Below, one piece after another: positions 1-7,856 of a stretch of DNA of 19,091 bases. The stretch lies in the NCBI GenBank assembly GCA_964353175.1, contig CAYGUX010000036.1, forward strand, positions 1 through 19,091, given 5' to 3'. Each line of letters starts with the position of its first letter. The first letter of the stretch is position 1. Made by a program: the position numbers and the translations under genes. The notes under the pieces were generated by a model. That model searched no databases, was not told the DNA's origin, and was given only the letters and a program-made list of their open reading frames with translations. The DNA comes from JAIYCX01 sp964353175 (GTDB lineage: Bacteria > Bdellovibrionota_C > UBA2361 > SZUA-149 > DAOLCO01).

Positions 1-550
1 TTTCTAAATCTTTGTTCATTAGTTCTTTTTCACCTAGTTCGTTAAAACAACTAGCTCTTTGAACTATCGAATCTAGATCTTGGTGGTTTTTATCAATTAG
101 TTTATTGAAAATTAGAATAGCTTCATGAAATTTTTTATCAAAAATTAATAAGGAAGCTTTACTGCGATCGTTTAAATTATCTATTTCTTTAATTGAAGCA
201 TTTGATTCTTCAATATTTGAATTATTACTTTCATAATTTGTATTATTAAATTTATCGGGGTCTTTAAAATATAAAATGCCCGTACATAAAAGTAATATAA
301 TTAGCGGCATTCCTGTAAGCAAAGTAAAATAAAAAAGTTTTCTAGATTTAGTGAAAAATAGTCCGTATATGACGCTACTAAATGACCAAAGGACAATTAA
401 GAATATAATCCAAACTGATTTTTTAGATTTTTCAATTTCCGAATTAGCACAATCTATTATCGCCCAAAATGGTTATAGAGAAAGTAGTATCACCAACAAG
501 GGAATACCAATAAATAATAGAATAATAGGTAAACCTAAGAGAGCTTCCAT
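1..550 (-). pseudogene. Membrane/TPR protein gene with in-frame stop, 3' part outside window
   Basis: Read on the minus strand from ATG at 550-548, the frame is open to the window edge except for one TAA at 475-473, after 25 codons. A Shine-Dalgarno-like AAGGA lies 8 bases before the ATG. Before the stop is a hydrophobic helix (MEALLGLPIILLFIGIPLLV). After it the frame continues as PFWAIIDC, a basic segment (EKSKKS), a second helix (VWIIFLIVLWSF) and GLFFTKSRK, which resembles the two-helix PLDc_N membrane module. Then come a third helix (LLTGMPLIILLLCTGILYF), an Asn/Ser/Glu-rich linker and a TPR-like unit (KKFHEAILIFNKLI, then RASCFNELGEKE). The continuity of protein-like sequence on both sides argues for a single nonsense change or a sequencing error rather than two genes. 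No convincing internal start restores it. Function unknown. Divergent from gyrB. Confidence 0.65.
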
Positions 551-734
551 ACTGTTTTATCCTTAATAGAGATATATAAAGAGCGAGGTAAATTCTATGG
601 CATTAATCTACTAGAGATGGTCGGAAGGAAGAATAAAAATAATTACCTATCATTTTCGTCGACTAGGCTTTAGAACAAGCAAAAAGGCTAGAGTAACTCA
701 CTGTAATTTAAGCTTTTTTTATCTTTGTAACCCA

Positions 735-763
735 TTGCTCAAAACCTCTCAATATTGTATAAC
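735..763 (+). promoter_or_regulatory. Candidate gyrB promoter
   Basis: TTGCTC at 735-740 and TATAAC at 758-763 are separated by 17 bases, which would start transcription near 770 and give a leader of about 44 bases. The -10 is good and the -35 only moderate. The region is very AT-rich, so other matches are possible. No ribosome binding site is visible ahead of the gyrB ATG. Confidence 0.3.
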
Positions 764-813
764 TAAGAACCAATTTTTCCTTAATAATATATTGATTTTA
801 TTATATAAATTTC

Positions 814-3273
814 ATGACTAACGCTATTCCTGATGTAGAAACTAACACCAATGACTATGGTGTTGATAATATTAAAGTTTTAGAAGGCTTATCTGCTGTT
901 AGAAAGCGCCCAGGTATGTATATCGGGGACACAGTAGAGCGTGGTTATCACCACCTTGTTTATGAGGTAGTAGATAATGCTATAGATGAGGCTATGGCAG
1001 GGCATTGTTCGCTTATAGACGTTACAATCCATGTGAACGGCTCTGTTACAGTTGAAGATGATGGAAGGGGTATTCCTACTGCTATTCACGCCTCAGAAGG
1101 TATTAGCGGGGTAGAAGTTGTTCTTACTAAACTTCATGCTGGTGGAAAGTTCGAAAATAAAGCCTATAAAGTGTCGGGCGGACTTCATGGGGTAGGGGTT
1201 TCAGTTGTAAATGCTCTTAGTGAAAGATTATCAGTAGAAGTTAAAAGGGGGGGAGAGGTATTTTTTCAAGAATATAAACAGGGAGATCCTCTCTACCCAT
1301 TAAAACAAATTGGAACTAGCTCTAAAACAGGAACTAAGGTTACTTTTTTACCCGATAAAGAAATTTTTCCTAACGTTGAAGGATTTAAGTTTGAAATTCT
1401 ATCAGCAAGATTTAGAGAGTTGGCATTCTTAAATGCGGGAATTAAAATAAGTTTTTCAGATGAAAGAAATTCAAAAAGCCAAGAATATTTTTATGAAGGC
1501 GGAATCAGAAGCTTCGTTAATCATTTGAATAAATCAAAGGTAGCTTTATTTCCAGAGCCCGCGTATTTTGCTCAAAGTAGAGATGATGGAATAAGTCTAG
1601 AAGTAGCTATTCAATATAACGATGGATATACGGAAGCAGTTTATTCTTTCGCTAACAACATTAACACTTTTGAAGGTGGTACTCACTTAGCAGGATTTAG
1701 AACAGCTCTTACAAGAGCTATAAATAACTATGCCCTTTCTAATAATCTCATTAAAAAGACAGATGAAAATCTTGATGGCGAGGATGTAAGAGAAGGGATA
1801 ACAGCAATTGTTTCAATAAAAATTCCTGAACCACAGTTTGAAGGCCAAACTAAGACTAAACTTGGTAATAGTGAAGTTAAGGGAATGGTTGAGCAAATGT
1901 TGGGTGAAAAGCTTTCTCAATTTTTGGAGGAGAACCCTCAAATTGCAAAAATTATAGTCAATAAAGGTCTAGATGCTCAACGTGCAAAGTATGCTGCAAA
2001 AAGAGCAAGAGAATTAGTAAGAAGAAAGGGAGCGCTTGATTCTATGAGCCTTCCAGGGAAGTTGGCTGATTGCCAAGAAGAAGATCCTACAAAGTGTGAA
2101 ATATTCCTAGTAGAGGGAGATTCGGCGGGTGGATCTGCTAAGCAGGGAAGAGATAGAACTGTTCAAGCTATCTTACCTCTTAAGGGTAAAATTCTTAACG
2201 TAGAAAAAGCGCGTTTTGATAAAATGTTAGCTTTTGAGGAAATACGAACCATAATTACAGCTCTTGGTAGTGGAATTGGTGCTGATGATTATAACGTTGA
2301 AAAGCTTAGATACCATAAAGTAGTAATTATGACGGATGCGGATGTGGATGGAAGCCATATTCGAACACTACTTTTAACTTTCTTCTTTAGGCAGATGAGA
2401 GAACTTATTGAAAGAGGATATCTATACATAGCACAGCCTCCTTTATATAGGGTTAAGAAAGGTAAACAAGAGTTCTATCTTCAAGATGATTCAGCTTTTG
2501 ATTCTTTTATCATCCATGCTGGAGTTGATTCGGTAACAGTAAGTGGGGAAGGCTCAAAAATCGGCGAATTAAAAGATGCGAGCTTAGAACAATTTCTAAA
2601 AGATATTAGTCAGGCATCAAAAATTCTTCAAGTCTTAGAAGTTGATGATACTAGAAGAGAAGTGGTGCGAGCATTTGCAAGCCTTACGGAAGTAAGTAGA
2701 GATGCTTTAACAACAGAATCTGGAGCAATGCTTTTAGTTGAAAAAGCTAAAAAAATATTTATTAGCAGTAATCCAGGTTTCCTATGGCTTAGTCAACAGC
2801 TAGTAAAAGACGAAGAACACGGAACTGTGTCTATAGTAGCAACAGTTGAAAGACAAAATGAACGTTATACTACGAAAATAGATTTTTCATTAATTGCATC
2901 AGAAGACTTTAAACAACTTCAAACAGTCCTTCAAAAGATATATCTATCAGGCACAGCACCTTATAGGGTAACAATTGACGATAAAAAACAAACAGAGAAA
3001 GTTTTTTATAATATTTTTACGATTAGGGATGAGATAGTACAGAGAGGTAAGCACGGCCTATCAATCACAAGATTTAAAGGTCTTGGAGAAATGAACCCTG
3101 ACCAGCTTTGGGATACTACTCTTGATCCCACTAAGAGAAGTTTGCTTCAAGTTAGAATTGATGACGCAATTGAATCGGATAGAATATTTACTCTTCTAAT
3201 GGGCGATACCGTAGAGCCAAGAAGAGAATTTATTGAAGAGAACGCCCTAAGAGTTAGAAATTTAGACATATAA
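814..3273 (+). CDS. gyrB: DNA gyrase subunit B
   Basis: ATPase subunit of the type IIA topoisomerase that introduces negative supercoils into DNA, working as an A2B2 complex with GyrA. The 819 residues are close to the long proteobacterial form. The GHKL ATP site is intact: EVVDNAIDEA at 51-60 (Glu51, Asn55), EDDGRGIP at 81-88 and GGLHGVGVSVVNALS at 122-136, with the transducer lysine motif QTKTKLGN further on. The Toprim domain carries EGDSAGG near 434 and the metal-binding MTDADVDGSH near 507. The long insert that follows, up to about 730, is typical of Gram-negative GyrB. The tail has RFKGLGEMNPDQLWDTT. The ATG lacks a Shine-Dalgarno match. The next gene, gyrA, starts 18 bases after the stop, so the two are almost certainly cotranscribed. 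There is no recF or dnaN upstream within the window. Confidence 0.98.
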   Translation: MTNAIPDVETNTNDYGVDNIKVLEGLSAVRKRPGMYIGDTVERGYHHLVYEVVDNAIDEAMAGHCSLIDVTIHVNGSVTVEDDGRGIPTAIHASEGISGVEVVLTKLHAGGKFENKAYKVSGGLHGVGVSVVNALSERLSVEVKRGGEVFFQEYKQGDPLYPLKQIGTSSKTGTKVTFLPDKEIFPNVEGFKFEILSARFRELAFLNAGIKISFSDERNSKSQEYFYEGGIRSFVNHLNKSKVALFPEPAYFAQSRDDGISLEVAIQYNDGYTEAVYSFANNINTFEGGTHLAGFRTALTRAINNYALSNNLIKKTDENLDGEDVREGITAIVSIKIPEPQFEGQTKTKLGNSEVKGMVEQMLGEKLSQFLEENPQIAKIIVNKGLDAQRAKYAAKRARELVRRKGALDSMSLPGKLADCQEEDPTKCEIFLVEGDSAGGSAKQGRDRTVQAILPLKGKILNVEKARFDKMLAFEEIRTIITALGSGIGADDYNVEKLRYHKVVIMTDADVDGSHIRTLLLTFFFRQMRELIERGYLYIAQPPLYRVKKGKQEFYLQDDSAFDSFIIHAGVDSVTVSGEGSKIGELKDASLEQFLKDISQASKILQVLEVDDTRREVVRAFASLTEVSRDALTTESGAMLLVEKAKKIFISSNPGFLWLSQQLVKDEEHGTVSIVATVERQNERYTTKIDFSLIASEDFKQLQTVLQKIYLSGTAPYRVTIDDKKQTEKVFYNIFTIRDEIVQRGKHGLSITRFKGLGEMNPDQLWDTTLDPTKRSLLQVRIDDAIESDRIFTLLMGDTVEPRREFIEENALRVRNLDI

Positions 3274-3291
3274 GTACTAAGAGAGATTTAA

Positions 3292-5838
3292 ATGAGCCAA
3301 GAAAATACACCAGAAAACTCCCAATCAATTGTTCCTGTAACAATTGAAGATGAAATGAAAGGTTCTTACCTTGATTATGCGATGAGCGTTATCATTGGTA
3401 GGGCACTTCCAGATGTAAGAGATGGTTTAAAGCCAGTTCATAGAAGAATTCTTTATGCGATGTTAGGGGAAGGGCTTCTATCAAGCAGAAAGTTCTCAAA
3501 GTGTGCAGGGGTAGTGGGGGAAGTACTTAAAAAGTTTCACCCTCATGGCGATACTGCGGTTTATGATTCTTTAGTTAGATTAGCGCAGAACTGGAACATG
3601 CGTTATCCACTTATTCATGGCCAAGGGAATTTCGGCTCAGTTGATGGGGATCCAGCCGCGGCTTATCGATATACAGAGTGTCGAATGAGACCATTAGCAG
3701 AGGCACTTCTTCAAGATATAGATAAGGGGACTGTTGATTTTACTCCGAACTTTGATGAATCAACTGAAGAACCTTTAGTATTGCCTTCAAGAGTTCCAAA
3801 CCTTTTAATTAATGGTGCTGAAGGTATTGCGGTTGGGATGGCTTCAAAAATCCCGCCACATAATTTGAAAGAAGTAGTAAGCGCAACAATAAAACAAATA
3901 GAAAATCCAGATATTACATTAGAAGAACTAATGGCATTTATTCCAGCTCCAGATTTTCCAACTGGTGGAATAATTTACGGAACTCATACAATAAGAGAAA
4001 TCTACAGAACAGGCAGAGGCTCTATAAAAATTAGAGCAAAGATGAGAGTAGAGACTCTAAAATCTAAAAGAGATGTTGAAGCGATTATTGTAGATGAACT
4101 TCCTTATCAGGTTAATAAAGCAAAGTTAATTGAAAAAATTGCAGAGTTAGTAAACGATAAGAAAATAATAGGTATTTCTAAAATCCGAGACGAATCAGAT
4201 CGTCATGGAATGAGAATGGTGTTCGAGTTAAAAAGAGATGCAGTATCAGAAGTGGTAATGAATCAACTTTATACTAGCACATACCTTCAAAAGTCTTTTG
4301 GTGTGATTATGCTTGCTATCGTTGATGGTATTCCAAAAGAATTACCATTAAAGAATATGATTCAGTGTTTTATCGACCACAGGCGTACTGTAGTTGTTAG
4401 AAGAACAAGATTTGAGTTAGAAAAGGCAAGAGCAAGACTTCATATCTTAGAAGGATTAAGAATTGCACTTGATAACATCGATCAAATTATCAGCACTATT
4501 AAGAAGTCAGCGTCTTCAGCGGATGCTAAAGAAAACTTAATTGCACAATTTAGCCTTAGCGAAATTCAAGCTCAAAGCATTTTAGACATGCCGTTAAGGC
4601 GTTTAACTGGGCTTGAAAGACAGTCATTAGAAGATGAGTACAATGAAGTAACTTCTTTTGTTCAAGCCTTAGAGAAGATCTTATCTAGTACTAAAGAGAT
4701 AGATAGAGTTATCACAGAAGAACTTCAAGAGATCCTTGAAAAGTACGGGGATGACAGAAAGACTGAATTAGAAATTAACGGCGGAGACGACATTAATTTA
4801 GAAGATCTTATTGTAGAGGAAGAGATGGTTGTAAGCATTAGCCATAAGGGTTATGCAAAAAGATGTTCACCAAGTCTATATCGTGCTCAAAAGCGTGGTG
4901 GTAGAGGGGTTCAGGGTACTAAGAAGTTAGCAGATGCTGGCGAAGATTTTGTAAGTGAATTTTTTGTAGCTTCAACTCACGCCTACTTACTTGTGTTTAC
5001 AACTGCTGGGAAACTTTATTGGATCAAGGTTTATAATCTTCCAGAAGGAGGTAGAACCTCTAGAGGTCGGGCGATTGTGAACATGTTAAACCTAAAAGAT
5101 GAAGAGACTGTCTCAGCGATTGTTCCTGTCAGAAACTTTGAAGAAGGTAAATATGTAGTAATGCTCACCAAGAAGGGTGTTATTAAGCGAGTTGATTTAA
5201 TGTCATTCTCAAACGTAAGAAATTCAGGGCTTATTGCAACATCACTTGATGATGGAGATACTTTAGTTGCAGTAAAACTTACTGACGGAACAAGTGACTT
5301 CTTAATTACTACGAAGACTGGCTTAACGATTCGTTTTAAAGAAGATGCTGTGAGAGCTATGGGTAGAACTGCGAGAGGGGTGAGAGCGATCAACCTTGAA
5401 GGTGGAGATGAAGTAATGAGTCTAACAGTTCTTCCTAGTGAAGACCAAGAGCAGGGCCTCACTACTTTATTTACAGTTTGTGAGAATGGTTACGGTAAGC
5501 GTACTGCTACTTCTGAGTATAGAGCTCAAGGTAGAGGTGGTAAGGGCGTAATTGATATTAAAACTTCTGAAAGAAATGGCTATGTCACAGGGACTGCTCT
5601 TGTTACTAATGAAGAAGATATAATGATTGTTACTAATACTGGTAAGATTATCAGAATGAAGGCTAGCGGGATTTCTACAATTGGTAGAAATACTTTGGGT
5701 GTTAGGCTTGTCAATTTAGAAGAAACAGAGAAGGTTGTTGCGGTTGCTAAGTTGATTGATGAGGGTGAGGATGAAGAGGGTGGAGAAGGTGAGGGGCCTG
5801 AAGAGGAAAAAGCTCCTGATGGGAATTTGTTTCAGTAA
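3292..5838 (+). CDS. gyrA: DNA gyrase subunit A
   Basis: DNA breakage and reunion subunit of gyrase, partner of the GyrB just upstream. The 848 residues cover the winged-helix/tower core and the C-terminal beta-pinwheel that wraps DNA. The catalytic tyrosine is Tyr127 in AAAYRYTECRM. The quinolone-pocket loop HPHGDTAVYDS has Thr88 and Asp92 at the positions equivalent to E. coli Ser83 and Asp87; Thr occurs naturally in many species and is not by itself evidence of resistance. In the C-terminal domain, blade motifs include RAQKRGGRG and the canonical GyrA box QGRGGKG at about 746-752, which distinguishes it from ParC. The protein ends in an acidic Glu/Gly-rich tail, a known modulator of supercoiling in GyrA. 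A weak AGAGAG precedes the ATG. A perfect 25-bp inverted repeat begins 16 bases after the stop. Confidence 0.98.
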   Translation: MSQENTPENSQSIVPVTIEDEMKGSYLDYAMSVIIGRALPDVRDGLKPVHRRILYAMLGEGLLSSRKFSKCAGVVGEVLKKFHPHGDTAVYDSLVRLAQNWNMRYPLIHGQGNFGSVDGDPAAAYRYTECRMRPLAEALLQDIDKGTVDFTPNFDESTEEPLVLPSRVPNLLINGAEGIAVGMASKIPPHNLKEVVSATIKQIENPDITLEELMAFIPAPDFPTGGIIYGTHTIREIYRTGRGSIKIRAKMRVETLKSKRDVEAIIVDELPYQVNKAKLIEKIAELVNDKKIIGISKIRDESDRHGMRMVFELKRDAVSEVVMNQLYTSTYLQKSFGVIMLAIVDGIPKELPLKNMIQCFIDHRRTVVVRRTRFELEKARARLHILEGLRIALDNIDQIISTIKKSASSADAKENLIAQFSLSEIQAQSILDMPLRRLTGLERQSLEDEYNEVTSFVQALEKILSSTKEIDRVITEELQEILEKYGDDRKTELEINGGDDINLEDLIVEEEMVVSISHKGYAKRCSPSLYRAQKRGGRGVQGTKKLADAGEDFVSEFFVASTHAYLLVFTTAGKLYWIKVYNLPEGGRTSRGRAIVNMLNLKDEETVSAIVPVRNFEEGKYVVMLTKKGVIKRVDLMSFSNVRNSGLIATSLDDGDTLVAVKLTDGTSDFLITTKTGLTIRFKEDAVRAMGRTARGVRAINLEGGDEVMSLTVLPSEDQEQGLTTLFTVCENGYGKRTATSEYRAQGRGGKGVIDIKTSERNGYVTGTALVTNEEDIMIVTNTGKIIRMKASGISTIGRNTLGVRLVNLEETEKVVAVAKLIDEGEDEEGGEGEGPEEEKAPDGNLFQ

Positions 5839-5853
5839 GAATTAAATGTTTGG

Positions 5854-5927
5854 GGGAGGTGCCTTGTCCCCTATGTCCTTGCAAGCGAGTACCTTGATCT
5901 GCGGACATAGGGGACAAGGCACCTCCC
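5854..5927. repeat. Perfect 25-bp inverted repeat, REP-like, behind gyrA
   Basis: Arms at 5854-5878 (beginning GGGAGGTGCC) and 5903-5927 (ending GGCACCTCCC) are exact reverse complements, separated by 24 bases. A T-rich stretch follows at 5928-5944. The position and symmetry suit a gyrA transcription terminator. The content (CCTTGTCCCCTATGTCC) resembles REP-type palindromes mobilised by TnpA-REP transposases. Which role applies cannot be told from one copy. Confidence 0.8.
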
Positions 5928-6047
5928 TCTTTCTTTTGTCTTTTGGATGGGAATTCACATGGCGTCGTGAATTTGTATTTTTTTACCTTCAGCTATTCCA
6001 AAAAAGAATGGAGTATACCGATTAATTTTTGTTACGAATATACTGAA

Positions 6048-6086
6048 GCAAATACGAACCTACCTACTTTTTAACTACTTAAAATT
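6048..6086 (+). repeat. Interspersed 39-bp repeat, copy 1
   Basis: First of seven same-orientation copies. It has GCAAATA, then the core ACCTACCTACTTTTTAAC, then TACTTAAAATT. It sits between gyrA and the 3' end of the nucleotidyltransferase gene, 6 bases beyond that gene's stop. TTTTAA-CTAC-TTAAAA forms a short palindrome. Confidence 0.8.
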
Positions 6087-6092
6087 AGTTTA

Positions 6093-6650
6093 CTATCCTC
6101 CTAAGACCTTGTTTAGTCCTTGTTCTACTAAAAGTTTTTTGGCCCATTTGTTTAAGTAATCTATGTCTAGAGAATTCCTATTGGCGTTAACTACTCCCTT
6201 GATATCGCCTAATTGTCTATCTGAAGGGCTTTTATTCATCCAATCAAGTTTAGCTAAAATTATGTCTTCAGGGCTTGAAATATTAAAAGCGCGATTGGAA
6301 GAAGGGAGCTTGACGGCGATGGCCCTAGTTAATTGAGTTAGGTGGAACTCTGATAAGGCTGGAAATAAATCTATTTTTAAAGCTGTTTCTTCATGGAAAA
6401 TATTGTATGCCCTATTTTTTTTGTGACTTAGAAGTAAAGTTTCGGCATCTACTAAAAATTTTTTACTTAGGTCTTCTATAGCACTGGGCTTCTCAATTAA
6501 AAGATTCTCTATAACTATATCGATATCATTTGTTGAACGAAAAATGCCGTTAAGACTACTGCTTATGGAACCACCAATGACATATTTGATGTTATGAAAA
6601 TCTAAGATTGATACTAGATCCGCTATTGCAAGAGCAACATCACTGATCAT
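6093..6650 (-). CDS. Nucleotidyltransferase-fold protein, AbiEii/MNT-like, probable TA component
   Basis: A 185-residue protein with the hallmarks of the polymerase-beta nucleotidyltransferase fold: a glycine-serine motif YVIGGSISSS (Gly26-Gly27-Ser28), FRSTNDIDIVI with the acidic pair Asp42 and Asp44, and a third acidic residue Asp94 in LKIDLFPA. All three putative metal ligands are present, so it may be active. The segment SPEDIILAKLDW near 125-136 is common in minimal nucleotidyltransferases of two-gene toxin-antitoxin-like loci (AbiEii/MenT/MNT families). The substrate is unknown; family members modify tRNA, partner toxins or other targets. Its start overlaps the end of the upstream 79-residue gene by 11 bases, so the pair is translationally coupled. 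The stop lies directly against repeat copy 1. I infer a TA-like pair; the exact subfamily is uncertain. Confidence 0.8.
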   Translation of the reverse strand: MISDVALAIADLVSILDFHNIKYVIGGSISSSLNGIFRSTNDIDIVIENLLIEKPSAIEDLSKKFLVDAETLLLSHKKNRAYNIFHEETALKIDLFPALSEFHLTQLTRAIAVKLPSSNRAFNISSPEDIILAKLDWMNKSPSDRQLGDIKGVVNANRNSLDIDYLNKWAKKLLVEQGLNKVLGG

Positions 6651-6879
6651 TGGAGCTTAGACCATTAAAATGTTCTAACATCATTTCTTTGAAACATAAA
6701 TCTACTTCATTCTCAGTCATGTTAGGATTCCTCATCTGAATTCCTGCCCACTGAAGTTCACGAGTAAAATTCCAAAAATCAAAAAATTTATTTGCTCTTT
6801 GATCTAGCGTGAGTTTGTTTATTATAGAAATAAGTTCTTTGGATTCAGAAGGTGGAATGTCCTCTTTATTACTTTGCAT
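6640..6879 (-). CDS. Small protein paired with the nucleotidyltransferase
   Basis: A 79-residue, charged, soluble-looking protein with no signal peptide or membrane segment and a probable helical middle (KELISIINKLTLDQRANKFF). It is the first gene of a two-gene minus-strand unit and overlaps the nucleotidyltransferase start by 11 bases. I do not recognise a named family. By position it would be the partner (antitoxin or accessory) of the nucleotidyltransferase. No Shine-Dalgarno sequence is seen: a candidate promoter at 6889-6917 would start transcription only two or three bases before the ATG, so translation may be nearly leaderless. Confidence 0.7.
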   Translation of the reverse strand: MQSNKEDIPPSESKELISIINKLTLDQRANKFFDFWNFTRELQWAGIQMRNPNMTENEVDLCFKEMMLEHFNGLSSNDQ

Positions 6880-6888
6880 TGAATTGTA

Positions 6889-6917
6889 GCTATAATTATT
6901 AAGTATTGTGAATCCAA
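6889..6917 (-). promoter_or_regulatory. Candidate promoter of the nucleotidyltransferase pair
   Basis: On the minus strand, TTGGAT (6917-6912) and TATAGC (6894-6889) are 17 bases apart. The -10 ends 9 bases before the ATG at 6879, so the predicted start site is almost at the start codon. Both hexamers depart from consensus. Confidence 0.3.
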
Positions 6918-6959
6918 GCCAATTTTATCATAGGGCTTTGGAGAAATCTATAATTATAA

Positions 6960-6998
6960 GCAAATGCCAGCCTACCTACTTTTTAACTAATTAAAATT
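6960..6998 (+). repeat. Interspersed 39-bp repeat, copy 2
   Basis: GCAAATG, core GCCTACCTACTTTTTAAC, then TAATTAAAATT. It lies between the nucleotidyltransferase pair and the BrnT-BrnA pair. TTTTAA-CTAA-TTAAAA is a short palindrome at its right side. Confidence 0.85.
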
Positions 6999-7108
6999 GT
7001 GAGGTAAAATGTTGTTTTGGGTAGTCCCTAGACCTTCGCCGATTAAGGCGCCTATCAATAAAAATTTATATAATTTATTTGGAACACTCGCCGTCTGCTA
7101 GTCTCTAC

Positions 7109-7330
7109 CTATCCTTTCTTCCAAACAGTCTTGGGCATTAGGCCCTTTTCTTTACAATCCCTTAGATAGTCGTTTAATAATGTTTGATAAGGAGTGCTAA
7201 ATTTTTCACCCAATTTTTTGAAATAGTCCAGAATGTCTTGATCCAATCGAATAGTGACGCTTTTTTTAAGTCTTTTAGTATAAGGATTTGGTTTAGTTTT
7301 TAGTTCTTTGAGATTGTATTCTTTTTTCAT
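7109..7330 (-). CDS. brnA: BrnA-family ribbon-helix-helix antitoxin
   Basis: A 73-residue basic protein that follows the BrnT toxin gene after 8 bases on the same strand. The central KKSVTIRLDQDILDYFKKLG is a typical ribbon-helix-helix strand and first helix; YQTLLNDYLRDCKEKGL forms the second helix, as in BrnA antitoxins. It should bind and neutralise BrnT and repress the shared promoter as a complex, following what is known of the family. The toxin-first order is also the usual BrnTA order. An AAAAAG stretch ahead of the ATG is only a weak ribosome site, so translation may depend on coupling to brnT. Confidence 0.88.
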   Translation of the reverse strand: MKKEYNLKELKTKPNPYTKRLKKSVTIRLDQDILDYFKKLGEKFSTPYQTLLNDYLRDCKEKGLMPKTVWKKG

Positions 7331-7338
7331 GTGTCTTT

Positions 7339-7629
7339 TTAGTTTTCGAAATCTAATTTTTCCTTAAAAGTAGCTTTTCTTGCGCTTATAATTCTAATCT
7401 CTTCGTTCATCTCCTTATAAGTATGAGCAACGAATAATAATCTATTTGATAAGCTATACCCTACTATAACCAAGCGTTCTTCATCTCTAGAATGGGTTGG
7501 ATCGTCGAATATTCTCGCAAGGGGATCATAGAATACGCCAACAGCCTCTTCAAAACTAACTCCATGCTTATTTAAGTTTGTTCTAGCCTTTCTGTTTGCC
7601 CAGGTGAAGCTTATCTCCTTATTGTACAT
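7339..7629 (-). CDS. brnT: BrnT-family ribonuclease toxin
   Basis: A 96-residue protein of the BrnT (DUF497) family, RelE-fold ribonucleases that block translation. Conserved elements are visible in order: FTW near 8-10, NLNKHGVSFEEA near 18-29, DPTHSRDEERLVIVGYS near 43-59, LLFVAHTY near 64-71, and the terminal RIISARKAT near 79-87. The antitoxin brnA follows in the same transcript. The first five or six residues before FTW are longer than in many relatives, and a good promoter -10 (TACAAT) overlaps codons 2-3, so the true start is open to question, though no better start codon is visible. The divergent gene at 7857 lies 227 bases away. Confidence 0.9.
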   Translation of the reverse strand: MYNKEISFTWANRKARTNLNKHGVSFEEAVGVFYDPLARIFDDPTHSRDEERLVIVGYSLSNRLLFVAHTYKEMNEEIRIISARKATFKEKLDFEN

Positions 7630-7649
7630 ACTTTGTATTTACCAGTCAA
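7621..7649 (-). promoter_or_regulatory. Candidate brnTA promoter overlapping the start codon
   Basis: On the minus strand, TTGACT (7649-7644) and TACAAT (7626-7621) lie 17 bases apart, near consensus. The -10 falls just inside the annotated ATG (7629-7627), so a transcript from it would lack that start codon. Either the promoter is spurious, or another one acts further upstream. Confidence 0.3.
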
Positions 7650-7725
7650 TTTCTATTTTCTATTTATTTAAGCAAACCATTTGTTTTGTTATCGTAAAGA
7701 GGATGGGGATGATTCAAATTAGAGT

Positions 7726-7752
7726 TTGATTAAACATCTATCGCGCTATAAA
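7726..7752 (+). promoter_or_regulatory. Weak candidate promoter for the gene at 7857
   Basis: TTGATT (7726-7731) and TATAAA (7747-7752) are separated by 15 bases; shifting the -35 by one base gives 16. If used, the leader would be about 95 bases and would contain the hairpins at 7786-7834. Confidence 0.25.
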
Positions 7753-7785
7753 ATTTAGGAAAGCTTAGAGCAGAAGGTTTATAAT

Positions 7786-7834
7786 CTAGTCGGAACTAGT
7801 GAGGGCAATCTTTCGGCCTCATTTTTTCTTTTTT
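7786..7834 (+). promoter_or_regulatory. Leader hairpins with terminator-like T-run
   Basis: CTAGT (7786-7790) and ACTAG (7795-7799) form a 4-base-loop hairpin. It is followed at once by a second stem, TGAGGgC (7800-7806) with GCCTCA (7816-7821, one bulged G). TTTTTTCTTTTTT follows from 7822. The structure looks like an intrinsic terminator but sits upstream of the plus-strand gene at 7857, with no plus-strand gene before it. A leader attenuator is possible. A second ACTAG at 7849-7853, right behind the ribosome site, could compete for CTAGT. Confidence 0.5.
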
Positions 7835-7856
7835 CCCCCATTAGGAGGACTAGGTC

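Noticed and set aside
351..566. Plus-strand 71-codon open frame
   Set aside because: It lies antisense to the interrupted membrane/TPR gene, whose minus-strand reading has protein-like character.
678..722. AAAAAGGCT...AGCTTTTTTT stem as a terminator upstream of gyrB
   Set aside because: The loop is more than 20 bases, the stem has a bulge, and no plus-strand gene ends before it.
551..813. Possible replication origin next to gyrB
   Set aside because: No DnaA boxes (TTATCCACA-like) or dnaA/dnaN/recF genes are visible, only AT-rich DNA.
3535..3570. GyrA Thr88 as a fluoroquinolone-resistance change
   Set aside because: Thr at this position is natural in many bacteria; without a susceptible relative to compare, it is not evidence of resistance.
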